DNA from: Pomphorhynchus laevis
Taxonomy: Eukaryota > Acanthocephala > Palaeacanthocephala > Echinorhynchida > Pomphorhynchidae
NCBI GenBank assembly: GCA_012934845.2
Contig: WNNJ02002114.1
Span: forward strand, 1 to 64,000
Direction: 5' to 3'
DNA length: 64,000 nt
The notes under the pieces were generated by a model. The model worked only from the letters and a program-made list of their open reading frames with translations. It ran no database searches and was not told the DNA's origin. This document shows positions 23,028 to 35,837 of this stretch, in pieces. Both the position numbers and the translations under genes were made by a program. Positions within the stretch are counted from its first letter, which is position 1. The number at the start of each line of letters is the position of its first letter.

Positions 23028-23550
23028 TGTAGCAACAGTTGATGTACCCACAGCTCCGTGGCGAATTGGAAATATACGAACGGATATTACGACAAGCAAC
23101 CCATCTTGTGTCCTCAGTGCGTGGTGTCAACTATACCCAGAGACTGGCATTGTTGAATGTACACACTGTTGAACGTTCGCTGTCTGACGCCGACCTAGTG
23201 TATGTATTGCGGTCACTGTCTATACCTGGGTATGTTTCGAAGTCTATGTTTACAATTCGTCCACCGGGTCGACTACGAGGCCACAGACTTACGATAAAGC
23301 GCAGGATCCGTCCCAAAACAAATTGTTACGATAAGTGATCGCATTGCTGACCTGTGGAACAATCTTAATGCATCGACAATCGACAGTGGTTCCATCCAGA
23401 AGTTCAAGGCAATTATTAAATCACGATAATGACAGTTTCGCCTTTTATTTCTTTATTATCTGTTTTTTTTGTTTTGAGCCATGTGATCCAGCCAATTTGA
23501 GCTTATGCTCCTGGGCTGTTGTAACAATAATAATGTGTGAGATATTGGAG
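23028..23550 (+). mobile_element. 5'-truncated LINE, C-terminal end
   Basis: Encodes YPQLRGELEIYERILRQATH, LVSSVRGVNYTQRLALLNV and RPPGRLRGHRLTIKRRIR, then IADLWNNLNASTIDSGSIQK out of frame: the standard C-terminus of CR1/L2-like LINEs. The 3' end atccagccaa..ctgttgtaa then an aataat run matches the end of the copy at 24395-27895. Confidence 0.75.
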
Positions 23551-23551
23551 A

Positions 23552-24388
23552 ACATTTTAAAAGAGTTAGAATAATTGAATTAATTGTTAAAGTACAAGAA
23601 AGCGGAGACTCTGTTTAAAGGATGGAGAGGAGGCGGTTAAGCGGATGACGAAAGGCAGTTTATTAAAAAGAGGAGCAGCAACAAAAAAGGAACGACGGCC
23701 ACAGTTTGAAAAAAATAACGGAACATTGAGAAGAATATAGTCAAATTAACGATTATTTATAGAGGTGAGGCGGAGTTCATTAAGTGTAGAAAAATACAGA
23801 TAAGGCGAGTTTTTGGAAATTAGTCGAAAAGTGATACAAAGAATACGGAATAAAATGCGATGTTACATTGTTAAACAGTTTAGTTTAGAGGCAAGAAAAA
23901 ATGTGATCAAAATATGGAGGCGAAAAGAATATGCATGACGGAATTTACAAGGTCATGGAGAGAAAGAAGAGAAGATTTAGAGGAGTAAGCAAAAAAGACT
24001 AAGACAATAGTTGATCTTAGGAAACAATAGACTGGAGATAAGAGAGTGACAGGATTTAAGAATGTCTTGAAGTAAATGATTGCAAGATCGGGTTTTGTTG
24101 CAAACGAAGGTCATGAGAAATACAGTTGTCGAAATAAGCTCTCAAGAGAATGAGATGATTAAAAATAGACACGTGGAATTAAGAAATAGTAAGGAATAAG
24201 AGACATTGAGAAAAGAAGAAATATCTCAAAAATAATGGACTTTGAATGGTTAATATACAAACAAAGCGACAAAATATGCTTGGATATAGAGAGAGGAGAC
24301 AATTAGTAGAGGTGGAGAGGTCATCGATAAATTGAGCAGGAGAATAAAAGTAAAGGTAAATATCATCAGTATATTGCATGATGCAGAA
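23552..24388 (-). mobile_element. 5'-truncated LINE, L2-like, 3' third
   Basis: Starts at QYTDDIYLYFYSPAQFIDDL (motif C region, 24320-24379) and runs to a 3' end like that at 21741-21860. Many stops. Same family as 21678-22880. Confidence 0.65.
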
Positions 24389-24394
24389 GTTTCT

Positions 24395-27300
24395 TACTCA
24401 AATTCAGTCTCCCTAAATAACTCATTAACTGCTTCTATTCGCCGAACTTATGATAGGTCACAGTGTCTAATCATAGCTAATATAAGGGAATCATCGGCTA
24501 CTAACAACCATTTATGTCAACAGCATGACGTCAAGATGCACAATCCTTCTTCCCTGAACTATTACACACATGTTCCCCTACTGAGCTGCAACAATTCAGA
24601 GTTCTCCACCTTTATAGACTAAGGAAAATAAAATCAGATAACAGTCCACGCCTTCTTAAGGTCATCTTAGCAACGCCCGAAATGTGTACATTAACTTTAA
24701 AATACGGTTATCATCTTGCAGGTACTGGATTGATCCTTTGCAGAGATCTTTCGATCAAGGACAGAACTTGATTGAAACAAGCAAAGAGCGAACTTAGTAA
24801 CAGAGTAGCTAACTGTGAAAGTAACCTCACCGTTATAAATTTTCGTGTAGTGCGAGGCAGGACTTAAACTCGTTTCTGGATTCGTTCCATTGGCAATGGT
24901 GGAAACTTCGAGGAACTGCGAATTCTTTGTGTCGCAACGAAACTACTCAAGAAGTGACAGTAAATGTCGATAAGAGAGACGAGTATTCCGATCCAGTACA
25001 CTCCACACATGTCTTCCGGGTCTTATATTTGAATGTCTGAAGTATCATTAATAAAATGGACAAAGTTCTCACTCTGGTTAACAGCACCTCCTCTGAAATA
25101 CTTGTTTTTTACAGAGTCGTGGTTAAAACCTCACATCATAGATTCAGAATTCTCCATCGATGGGTACGCCATTATCCGAGCAGATCGGCAAATTTGCCGT
25201 AGTGGCAGAGTGATAATATATGCTAGATAAGTTCTTACAACTCGTGTTAAGTCAATTGAGTGCGATGAATGAAGTCTTTGTGAATACGCTTGGGTTTCTG
25301 TAACAGACCATAAAAACATATTTTTTTTCTCTAGGTGTCTTCTATCGCCCCTATTCGCTCCTACCTGTCGATTATATCCTCAATAACTGAACATGCATTC
25401 AAGGGTCAAAAAGTTATTTTATTAAAAGACTTTAACATGCCGCGAATTGATTGGATGGATTACGTTCCTCTTCATGGATGTGACCCCGAATCATTACTGT
25501 TTTTAAACACGATAAATGATCTACATTTAGTCCAACATGTTCATAGGGATACTCGTCACAGATGTACTAGCTCCTCAATTCTTGACCTCTGCTTTTCGAG
25601 TTAAACGTATCTGATAAAAAAACGTCAAATACTGCCTTCCGCTAGGATCAAGCGATCACTCGACCATCTTAATATAATTTAACGCACTCGGACCATATGC
25701 CGGAACGGTTAAAACGACGAATCCTTTTAAGATAGACTATGATGCCGTGCGCAGTATAATTTCCTGGATGTATTGGCTCGACCCATCGAAAGCAGGCATC
25801 AAGAAGCTTGGAATCACTTTAAGACAACATTACATTGTGTTCTCGACTATTTTGCTCCGATACGTCAGAATATTACACGAAAACTACATCCGAAATGGTT
25901 AGATGCGGAATTGCTTGCTCTAATCAAACACCGTGATAAAAGTTTCCATGCGTACAAAAAATGAGAAGTCTCTATTGAACACTACCGTCATTGCAGGAAT
26001 ACGGTTTCTATTCTGAAAAAAAAAACAGAAAAAACGCAGTTTCATCTCAAATATATGCCGCTCCACTCATAACAATCCTAGGGTGGCTTTCAAAAGCATA
26101 CTTCCACGTTCTATACACTCGACAGATTGTTCATATCTATTGGCCAAAAATGGGTCGATCTTGACCTCCCCAACTGATGTAGCTGCTTATTTTATGGACT
26201 ATTTCGCTATCAAAGAAGATAGAGTGTCGATCCCCGATGGTATAATCCAAACTACACACAATGTACTTCTACGTAGAGTAGTCATATCTAACATTAAATT
26301 TAGCGACGAAGAGGTACTGTACGAGCTACTTAAATTACCCCGCAACGCCGCGTCAGGTCCTGACCATATACCTTAATACTCTTTGAGGAATTGGCTCATG
26401 CAATATACGTTTCCTTATATTCTATTTTTAGAAGATTATTGAACACAGGTTATCTACCATCTGATTGGACTAAGGCTATTGTGCGTCTAATTTTTAAGAA
26501 AGGCGATAAATCTCAGATTTCCAACTACTGTCCCATCAGTATCACATCTGTAGCTTGTAAGGTATTAGAAAAATTGATTCTTCGTCACCTTAGCGCTTTC
26601 GTTAAAGCTAACAATCGCCTCAGCCCCAGTCAGCATGGATTTAGGCCAAATCGCTCAACGGTAACGGACCTTGTAAAAGCGAGAGCAAGCTGGGTGGATT
26701 CAATGAGTGATTTCAATGTAGATGTGATATTTATATACTTATCGAAAGCACTTAATATAGTTATTCCCAATTTGTTAGTAAACCAATTATCTAATATTGG
26801 TGTACGGGATTCTTTGTTACGCTGGATTCAATTATTCGTAAGCAACCGCTTGTTTGCAGTACGCATTAGCCATTATCTTTCTGATTACTCAATGATGACG
26901 ACAGGCGTTCCGCAGTGATCAGCCATTAGTCCGACTCTCTTTAATATATATGTAAATGATATCACAAACAGCTTAACGCCGGAATGCTTTACCTATGCAG
27001 ATGATCTTAAGGTTTAAAGGCGAATCATTGATGAGTCCGATGTTAGCGCTCTTCAAAATGACCTAGATCCCATAAATAAAGAGTGTATATCCAATGGGCT
27101 GATGATAAATGTGACTAAATGTAGACATATGCGGATCGGCTCCCCAGATATTCGTTGCTCTTATCAAATTGCGAACATGTCGATTGATTCTACAGATGAA
27201 ATCGATGATTTCGGGATATCTACGCTTAATATGCTTGATATGAGCGCTCATGTAAATAATGTTTCGGCCAATTGCCGTCGTACTATTCGCATCATTAGAC

Positions 27301-27895
27301 GATCTTTGGATCACTAGAGGTATGTAGCTTCAGAATAATATACAAGGCCCTCATCGAATATAGCATGCTCTACGCATATCCCGCAGCGTATCCACATCTG
27401 CGCAAGAACATTGTGGCTTACGAATCGATTCTACGGTCGGCTACTCGTCTTGTTTCCACTGTCAAAGACCTGTCGTTTGACCAGAAGTTAGAAATCCTAG
27501 GTGTTTCAACGGTTTGTCAAAGTTTGGTAAAAGCTGATCTTATGCTGGTATGGAGGGCAATTTTATCGCCCAATCATCCCCTCAACTTCATGTTTTGCCT
27601 ACGCAACTCCGAGCAGTTACGTTAACATCGACTAACGCTCAAACATCGTAGAAAGTCTATCGACATTATCAGGATATCAGAGATCGAGCAATAAACAGTT
27701 GGAACAGGCTCCCGTCATCTGCAATTGAATGCCGGAACATCCGAGAATTTCGGCGTGCGTTGAATAGTGTATCGCTCTCATAGGAAGTCGAACCTGATTT
27801 GGATTGCTTTTTGTTTTACTGACATTGTACTCTGACATTGAGATCCAGCCAAACGAGCCACCGCTCATCAGCTGTTGTATACTAATAATAATGTA
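24395..27895 (+). mobile_element. Nearly full-length two-ORF LINE (CR1/L2-like), broken
   Basis: ORF1 remains at 24395-24880 (KVILATPEMCTLTLKYGYHL, LCRDLSIKDRT). Endonuclease begins near 25030 and has LKDFNMPRIDWMDYV near 25420-25465 and SSILDLCFSS at 25575-25604. Linker 25773-26376. RT at 26376-27020 with AASGPDHIP, LIFKKGDKSQISNYCPISI, HGFRPNRSTVTDLVKARASW, an altered motif A (DVIFIYLSKALN in place of FDxSKAFD), GVPQ near 26905 and a YADD box near 26995-27005. The C-terminus is at 27100-27720 and the end is an aataataat run near 27885. Length and order match the copy at 16922-20500, so they are sister copies. Five or more frame changes. Confidence 0.8.
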
Positions 27896-27899
27896 ATGC

Positions 27900-29150
27900 C
27901 AGAGAGATTGCCAACAATAAGAGATAAAAAACTTGTCCGAGCACAAATCTTTACCGTAACAATACTAATATTAACATTGCAGGCCTTATCCTTTTACGGC
28001 TGTTCCTTTTGTTGTTCCAGGTTTTCATGGGTACGTAAAAGATCGCTCGGTACATTCAGCAATAGGTGAAGTGCAACAGTTTTGTCAAGATAACAGTCAT
28101 CAGCTTGTTGTGTCTGTTTTTCTGGACTTCTCTGCCGCATTTGACCGTTTTCCATTCCTTTTGTTATCACTTCTCTCAGGTCCCTCGGGTTGCCTGCGAG
28201 AATTGTTAACAGGGTGGAAATATTGCTGTACACCAAGCGATTCTTCTATGATGACGACCCTGATGCACGTCAGTTCTACCCTATTACAAGTGTGCCTCAA
28301 GGCTCCCCACTTTCTCCAATTTTGTATCTTGCTGCCTCCATTGAACTCCACAAAAAATTCAAACGCGATCAACATCTTGTGGTATACGCTGATGATACCA
28401 CAGCGCTGTTCTCTGGACGCAGGTGCAAAGATGTAGTCTCTGACATCAGCCGTTTTTTTACAAGATTAAAAGATCAGCTGCCCTTTTCCAACCTTGTTTT
28501 AAACTCCTCCAAATCGCAGGTGGTTGTCTTTCATGGCGCCCCGGCGACTAAGAAAAAACTCAAGAGATTAGCACTCTCAGCTGTCTTCTATCCTGACTAA
28601 TTAACCTCTCCCTACTTTCACAAGTCGAGTAAAATACCTACGGTTTACCATTACGATGAACTGGTCAGCGAAAGCTGACCTGGATAGACTAAAACGTATC
28701 CTGAAGAGAACTAGATGGGCCCTGAAACGGGCCCAACATCTGTCATTAAAAGAGAAAACCCAAGTGCGCCTCTGGGGTACTTGGGCTATCTCGGGATTAG
28801 TCTTCTTTTCAAGAGGACGTCCCCCAGAACAAATACTAAGGTTTCTTAAGCTCCTCATCTCGAGATTACCGAGCATCGTCCGCCTTGATTGGATTCTTCG
28901 GGGGGTGACAGACCCCGAGTGGTTCAGTCGGAGAGCGGCGTGTTGGATTGGCTGGGGGCTCAGATCCCGTTGGACCTGAGGCCATAACAGATCTCAAGAC
29001 GAAAGAAATATTTACTTGGGAAGAACATTAACATTACTTTTTTAGCATGTTTCCTTTCTAAATTAGCTATCTGTTGTCATTTATTAAGAAAATCTTTATT
29101 ATTATGTTTTTGTTGTACTCCTTTGTATAATTAACATTCTATTTTGTGAT
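27900..29150 (+). mobile_element. LINE of the Jockey/I group, 5'-truncated
   Basis: RT with SVHSAIGEVQQFCQDN and FLDFSAAFDRFPF (motif A) near 28060-28150, SVPQGSPLSPILYLAASIEL (motif B) near 28290-28345, VVYADDTTALFSGR (motif C) near 28380-28420 and a connection region SAKADLDRLKRILKRTRWAL at 28662-28720. GC content is above that of the neighbours. It abuts the aat tail of the preceding LINE, so it lies just downstream of, or inside, that copy's end. The frame is broken between 28140 and 28200 and after 28600. Confidence 0.7.
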
Positions 29151-29649
29151 CTTCCAGAACGAGAAGAGTTAGTCTGGAATAATTGCATAGTTGGATAATT
29201 AAAGGCAAAGTCCATCACAAAGAAATTAAAATTCTTTTTAATATTCTTTGTAAACTATTTGATGGCATCTTCAAGAGTTTCAAAGTTGTTATCACTTATA
29301 TTTTACTAAAATAGTCAGTCTTCAGACTGATAAATTTTACTAAGAATAGTCAATATACTTACTATTCTTCGTAAAAGATTCTTTAAGAAATTTCTAAACA
29401 AATGCCTGTCCCGATTAAAAAGGCCTACTATCGAGCAGTATCTTATAAAGACTGGTCCATGTCTTATTCAAGCCAACTTGAATAAGACAAAGCTTTCCAA
29501 TGCAACCCTCTACTTCATATTTTACCACTTTGTTTATTAGGACGGCTGCGTTGTCATTCGTACGAAAATGGTTAGGTTGAATATGATTAGTGAACATCAC
29601 TAATCATATTCAACCAACTAATCAAATTCAACTAATCATATCGACCCTG
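29151..29649. other. No gene seen; two strong hairpins
   Basis: Perfect inverted repeats at 29460-29472/29477-29489 (13 bp, 4-nt loop) and 29575-29593/29597-29615 (19 bp, 3-nt loop). No coding family recognised. Confidence 0.6.
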
Positions 29650-31865
29650 GAAGCTTCTCGATATCCCTATTCTCTGCACAGCCTTACTCAATTCTTCACT
29701 CTTTTCACTTCCTCTTAACTATCTCTCTCCCGATGATCTCTGTATTCTGTTTGATTTTGAACTTATGTCTATTATCAATAAACTTCTGCCAGGTCGACTC
29801 CGACGCTCTCAGCGCTTGCGCCATGCTCCCTGGTTTGATTCTGACTGTAGTCTTTCTAAGCGTCGACTCCGTCACTCTTTTCGTGTGTATAATCGCTTTC
29901 TTAAACGTTCTCCCAACTAACTCCCTCCAAATCTCCGTGATTCCTACTTTTCTCTACGCCGTTCACAACTCATTCTTATACGTACTAAACGTACTATCTT
30001 TTGGCGAAATCAACTCGAGTCATCTTCCAACTCTAAATCTCATTGGAATATCTTAAACTCGATTCTTTCACGATCATCTACTTCTTGTAATATAAATCCT
30101 AATGATTTTTCTTCTTATCTACAAACTAAGCTATCTAATCTACTTTCCCTACTACCCGTAGCCCCCTTGTACCCACTCTTCTCTTCAAATACTTCCCTCC
30201 CAGAACTATTCCACCTTCTTCCCGTTTCGTCTGATGAAGTTTCTTCGGTTCTGCTGTCATTACCTAATAAAACCTCTCCTTCTGACCCAATTCCCACTCA
30301 CTTGCTTAAAAATATCTGCTCCTCTATCTCACCCTTCCTAACCACATTGTTCAACTCGTCCATCCGTAGCCGTACATTTCCTTCCATCTGGAAATGCGCC
30401 ACTGTTCGTCCTCTCATCAAAAAGCAATCTCTCGACTCCTCACTACTATCTTCGTACCGTCCAATCTCACTTCTCCCAACCCTATCTAAACTCCTTAAGC
30501 GTCTCGTTCTCAAGCAAGTTAATATATATCTCTTTTCCTCTAACTTGTTTCCTCCCTTCCAAGCCGCTTTTCGCTCTAATCACTCTACTGAAATTGCCTG
30601 TCTTAAAGTTTATAATGACTTACTCATCTCGCGCGATCATAAATTATGTGTCATAGTTTCTCTTGATCTATCGTCTGCTTTTGACATCGTCGATCACTCG
30701 ATTCTTCTACATCGCCTTCGTCATGATTATGGCTTCTCTTTACCCACTGTATCATGGTTTTCTTCATATATGTCAAACCGTACATTTCGCGTATATTCTA
30801 ACTCTTCTCTCTCCCATCCTTCGTCCATTTCGTCCGGTGTTCCACAAGGCTCCGTATTAGGCCCTATGCTTTTCTCTCTTCTTCTCGGTGACTTGTCTTC
30901 GATTTCTCATAAATTTAACTTCCATGTTATGCAATATGCTGATGACATTCTCATATATGCTCACGCACCTGCTTATCGTATTCATGATCTTAGTGTTTCT
31001 GTTTCCAGCTGTCTTGTCTCAATTTCCAACCATCTTTCTTCCCTTCGCCTTTCTCTGAATCCTGATAAATCTAAAATTATGTGGATCCTACCTTGAAGCT
31101 TCGGCGTAGAACCTCCTTCCGTATCACTAAATTCTACAATTCTTCCTATCGTTGATAATCTCGTTTTCCTAGGCTTTCGTTTCGACAACCGACTTTCACT
31201 TAAACCTTTCGTTAGTGATAAAGTACGCTCATCTACCTTGATACTCCGCAATCTCCGTCAAGTTCGTAGATTGATCGATTTCCCTTCTTGTATGACTCTC
31301 ATATCTTCTCTTCTTTTCTCAAGACTTGATTACTGTCTTAGTCTATTTTCCAACTCACCTAAATCCACTCTTCTTCCTTTACAACGCATCATCAACGCTG
31401 CCGTTCGAGTTCTCCTCCGTCTTCGTCGTTTTGATCATACATCCTACTATCTTGTTTCTCTTGATTGGCCTACCATTTATTGTCGTGTTCAAATTCGTCT
31501 TCTTATCATTGCTTTTCGCCTTATAACTTCTCATACCCCTTCATTTCTCAACCTTCCTTTCCTCGACAATTCTCGTACTGTGTATTGCGCTCTGCGTTCC
31601 CGTAATTCCCTTCTTTTACATGTCCCAATCTACTCTACCTCTTTTGGCTTCCGCTCTTTCGTTGTGGCTGCTCCTCTCTTATGTGGAATCAACTGCCTAT
31701 TCCTATCCGCCAATCAACATATATGCCGTACTTCAAACGCCAAATCCAATTTTATTTCAACAATTAACTAATTACCTGTGACCTTTAATGTTCTTTTTTT
31801 GTTTGTTAGTCGTCATGTAAGCGTGCATTTTGCACGCATTTGCCACGTTAAATAAGTTATTGTAT
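29650..31865 (+). mobile_element. L2-like LINE, best preserved copy, 3' half
   Basis: The left part (29650-30160) is the endonuclease-RT linker in broken frames. The RT is open at 30167-31096. The C-terminal part is open at 31238-31771 (LISSLLFSRLDYCLSLF, LLPLQRIINAAVRVLLRL, SLLLHVPIYSTSFGFRSFVV). The 3' end holds a stem-loop at 31821-31837 (gcgtgca/tgcacgc), then tttgccacgttaaata and a tgtatt-rich tail. Sister 3' ends lie at 32260-32320, 44430-44480 and 35953-35979. The N-terminal endonuclease is missing, so the copy is 5'-truncated. Confidence 0.8.
30167..31096 (+). CDS. Reverse transcriptase of the L2-like LINE
   Basis: Uninterrupted 309-residue frame covering the whole RT palm. LSLPNKTSPSDPIPTHLLKN (entry), PLIKKQSLDSSLLSSYRPIS, AAFRSNHSTEIACLKVYND, motif A SLDLSSAFDIVDHSIL, motif B SSGVPQGSVLGPMLFSLLL and motif C MQYADDILIYA are all intact. 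The catalytic Asp of motif A and the DD pair are present, so this domain looks recent, although the protein is cut off on both sides by stops. It copies element RNA into DNA at the nicked target. The first Met is not a real start; the domain would normally follow an endonuclease. Confidence 0.85.
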   Translation: MYPLFSSNTSLPELFHLLPVSSDEVSSVLLSLPNKTSPSDPIPTHLLKNICSSISPFLTTLFNSSIRSRTFPSIWKCATVRPLIKKQSLDSSLLSSYRPISLLPTLSKLLKRLVLKQVNIYLFSSNLFPPFQAAFRSNHSTEIACLKVYNDLLISRDHKLCVIVSLDLSSAFDIVDHSILLHRLRHDYGFSLPTVSWFSSYMSNRTFRVYSNSSLSHPSSISSGVPQGSVLGPMLFSLLLGDLSSISHKFNFHVMQYADDILIYAHAPAYRIHDLSVSVSSCLVSISNHLSSLRLSLNPDKSKIMWILP

Positions 31866-31984
31866 TGTATTATTATCACATGTCGTCGATGTGTCCTTCT
31901 GTAATTTTGATTTGCGGTGGTTTCAATAGTTTGATCCTGTTCACCGTTGATGTCATATTTTAAAAATAAATGTGTTCATTCATT

Positions 31985-32330
31985 TCAACTTTCCTTTAAC
32001 TTTTCATACCCCTTCATTTCTCAACCTTCCTTTTCTTGATAATTCCCGTCCTGTTTACTGTTCCTTGCGTTCCTGTAATTCCCTTCTTTTACATGTCCCA
32101 AACTACTCTACCTCCTTTGGACTCCGCTCCTTCCTGGTGGCTGCTTCTCTATCGTGGAATCATCTGCCCATTCATATACGCCAATCAACTTCCCTGCCGT
32201 GCTTCAAACGACAAATCCGATCCTATTTAAACAATTTATCTGCTTGACTTTTTCATTTTTGTTTGTGGACTTGTAAGCGTGCAGCTGGCACGCATTTGCT
32301 GCGTTAAATAAATTTGTATTATTATTCTTA
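31985..32330 (+). mobile_element. Second, 5'-truncated L2-like LINE 3' end
   Basis: Repeats the last ~340 bp of the preceding element (PSFLNLPFLDNSRPVYCSLR..., LLHVPNYSTSFGLRSFLVA). Its own 3' stem-loop gcgtgc/gcacgc is at 32277-32293 and an attatt tail follows. Confidence 0.85.
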
Positions 32331-33079
32331 TTTTTTAGTGTCTGTATCGCCAATATACGAATCTATCGGATACAGCGCGTTGCTACTCACGAAATCGATA
32401 CCTCATAATGTAGAATGTGTATGTGTCGCCGTTATCATACGACATGCAGAGAATTTGCGCTAACATGTACCATATACGTTCAGTACTCACTCAGTTATAA
32501 GTAGATACTCACTCGATATGACCAAACGAAAATCTAGATATTGTCTGGTTTCATTGTGGGTCTTTCAGTTGTTCACATTAAGCCGGAAGTTATTTGTACT
32601 TTTGATCAAGTGCCACATAAATCAAAATAAGGAAGGTAAACACGGACAGAAAGTATGACTAATTTCGTTTCTCGTCTCAAAATATTCTCTAACTGCAAGT
32701 GTTCTCTGTTAGTTGATGTGAAATCCATTTAAATACCTTATACTACATGATCACGATCAATTACAAGGTACAGTTGTAAAAGCGCTCTCGCAAATAGCGG
32801 TAGGACGTAGTTCTTAGTTAAGTATAACATTCTATGTTAGTGGCATTGTTGGTCGATATCAGCTCACGTTCTAAGTGAAAACTAAATTATCACACCGAGA
32901 TCGCACACTGTACAAGTTAATGCAAAGTAGTCGATCCTAGGTCATACGTGGAGGAATCCTTTGAATATCCAACGCATTTTAAATAATTTCCTAAAGTTTA
33001 GTAAACTCTAGTATATATACTTCAACTATCCACAATATTGACATCATCTCGCAACCATTATTTTTATCGCCCAGCAATT
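32331..33079. other. No gene seen
   Basis: About 750 bp of mixed composition without a frame or repeat that I can assign; possibly a very old element. Confidence 0.4.
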
Positions 33080-33430
33080 AATTACACATTTTCATTCAAC
33101 CCACGCCACGATTGATGAATAATTTTCCATAGACAGCTAATATATGAATGAATCTATCGTATGAAACCCCGTCGAAGGTCCAACTAAAGTCAAACAACTA
33201 CTACGAATCATTTAAATTGCGAATCAACACATTCCTCAGGCACTCAAGAGAATGTTCAGACAGAAACGTATCTTTATGAATCTATGTTGAGATTAACTTG
33301 GATGACCTGCATTGATTAGTTAATCATAGATGTGATCATACACAATTCTCTCTAGCAATTTACTTAACTGGCTTGCATTCTAGCTATCTAACTGTGAAAA
33401 AGGGTACCGTTAGGTGATTTTGCAAATAAG
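33080..33430 (-). mobile_element. Decayed LINE reverse transcriptase piece
   Basis: Frames on the minus strand contain LFDFSWTFDGVSYDRFIHIL and AVYGKLFI near 33110-33190, a worn motif A (DFSKAFDxVxHxRLLHKL), preceded by a degraded stretch. Too decayed for clade assignment. Confidence 0.45.
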
Positions 33431-33849
33431 TTGAATTAATAAATTAAATCAGAGTAAACGTAAATTTATAGTAATAAGATGTTGGGTCATTAGAGTTAGT
33501 GCACATAGTTATTATTACAGGTCATAGCCATACCTTTTAAATTTATAATTTTTATATTATATATTACGTTGACATAGGTTCCCGTGTTTCTTTTGAATAT
33601 TTTCAAAAGAACAATCCATTTCGAATTCTTTAACACGTTATCTATTCGATATATCGGCTACTTCTTCGATGATTCCTTAGACTAGCTGAACACATCCTCG
33701 CTAATAGAATACTTATTTTTTGCATGTAGCTATGTAATAGATGATACAGTCACACTTTCGCTTAATTGCCATTTTCCTTGCTATAGCCCTTAAGCATATA
33801 TTAACCGCACGGTTCCTGTGGCACCAGAAGCAGCACATATTAATGGACA
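33431..33849. other. No gene seen
   Basis: AT-rich spacer without recognisable content. Confidence 0.4.
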
Positions 33850-34400
33850 GAATCTACTATGTTAAATTTCCCAAATCCCTTCGTCGTATTTCACGTACTT
33901 TCGTTGTTCATGATAATTAAAAGCTTGTTCTGGAGATTTTTCAATATAGGCAGGAGCATGGTTATTGTATATGCAGACATCTAAAAAGCTCATTACAAAC
34001 AATATCTGCCCTGGCATCTTTTTGTCGAGTAGTTGTCGAATTTTCAAAAACAGTCATTTCATCTACTGGTTGCAATAAAGGCTCAGTATACACATCTTAA
34101 CAACACTCACTAGTTGTTTAATCATAAAATCACGAACCTCATTGTGTCGAATACAAATTGAATGGTCCACTTTTGCACGAGAGAGCACGAGTTGTTGTTT
34201 ACATAAGCACTGATTAGGCAAGTACCTGGAGTCAAGTTGTAGCGAGCGCACAAATCATCTTTAAATTCTTGTGTGGACATGTGAAAACCTTGAGATACAA
34301 GAGGCTTATACGCTAACCAATTAGATGCTCCCTTTAAAGATGCATATTCCAAAACCTTTTCAATTTCATATGGAGCACTCTTGTCAATTAGCATGATAAA
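33850..34400 (-). mobile_element. LINE with R2-like C-terminal half, fragment
   Basis: Reads KGASNWLAYKPL, RYNLTPGTC, then in other frames RHNEVRDFMIKQLV and KSPEQAFNYHEQRKYVKY. The order (SxWL, RYG/N, Cys-Cys-His-Cys region, RHxxVRD, D-rich nuclease-like block, Y-HEQRK) is the same as in 54850-56849, of which this is a diverged relative. Only the part after the RT is left. Confidence 0.6.
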
Positions 34401-34439
34401 CGAACGATATCCAAGTGTTGATCATGGCTTTGAATTGGC

Positions 34440-35835
34440 TCAATTATGACGCAGTCATGTCGTGAGGCAATGTGTTCCACAACTTTCTCACTCTGCGTGA
34501 CAATCGCGATACAATTGTCGACCTTCCAATTTGTCTTGCGCGTAACGCGAGAGACTGACCACTGCGACTTTGTCGAACATTCAATTCAACACATTCACTT
34601 GAGTAGCCGTCTATCCTCTTTACTATAGACCACATCGCAAACAGATCCAGAACGAGTAGTCTGACTTGCACTGATATCATGCCTTTTGAAGTTAAACGAT
34701 TACTATAACTCATCATTTTACATCCTCGAACGAGCTTGCTGCCACGACGTAGAATTCTCTCCAAATCCCTCATTTCACCTCTTGTGGAAGGAAAAGATGC
34801 CTGGATAGCATATTCGATATGGGGACGAACAAGCGCATTATATAGCCGAGCAAAACACTTAGGAGATATTGACAAGAAGCAAGTTTTATCAGACAAATCA
34901 TCTTCCTTGTTGAACTGCAACGTCTTTCAGTATCCATTTTAGTTTTAAGTGTCGATTGCATAAGTATGCCAAGATCACGAATCTGATTAGTCGAAATGAT
35001 ACTATATGTCGACACTATACAAGGAAGACACATTTGACCTGCCGAGACGAATGTGTGAGCACTTATAAATGTTTATCAATACCCCAGTATTGACACCATG
35101 TATAAACCCTAACAATGTCACGCTGTAAGCGGATATAGTCATCTGCAGATACTCGTATGACCTCACACCAGATTTTGATGTCGTCAGCAAAGGCTAAACA
35201 CTAACAATGGAGTTCTGTGAGTAAACTGTTCATGAACATGTAAAACAATAAAGGTCCTAGTACAGAACCCCGAGAAACTCCTGACGTAATTAAATGTGGT
35301 GAGGATAGGGTACTACCAAGTCGTACTCTGAAAGATCTGTTAGATAGAAAATCTCTAATCAATCCTATAACTGAGCTATTGATGCCATAGCTGGCCACTG
35401 TTTGAATGAGGAGACTATGGGGAATACGATCAAACGCACGACCAAAATCGAACAGAATAACGTCAACTGCCTTTCCTTGAGACATGGATTCAATCCAGGC
35501 CTCACGGGCAGACAAAAGGTTGGTAAGTCAAGAACGTCTTTTTCTGAAGCCATGTTGCACAAAGCTATGTTGACCTGATATGATCAAGTGTATGAATATA
35601 TGTTCGTTGATGATTCTTTCCAGTACCTTACCCAAATTACTTGTAAGACTTATAGCTTGATAGTTGTCTGCTAGCCGCGGGTCACCCTTTTTGAATATCG
35701 GCACCACTATCGCACTTTTCCACTCAGACGGTATCTCCATACTATCCAGAGATGCCAGAAACAAGCTAGTGACCGAAGGAGCCAAATGTTGACTCAACAC
35801 CCTGAGTGGATGCGGATGAATATTATCAGGACCTG
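34440..35835 (-). mobile_element. 5'-truncated LINE (CR1/L2-like)
   Basis: Begins at about 35834 with GPDNIHPHPLRVLSQHLAP. It continues with AIVVPIFKKGDPRLADNYQA, motif A VILFDFGRAFDRIPHSLLIQ near 35420-35470, motif B SGVSRGSVLGPLLFYMFMN at 35240-35300, an altered motif C near 35180, then RPHIEYAIQASFPSTRGEMR and RRVRKLWNTLP up to 34450. The 5' end abuts the left inverted repeat of the element at 35838-40583. About five frame changes. Confidence 0.75.
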
Positions 35836-35837
35836 TT

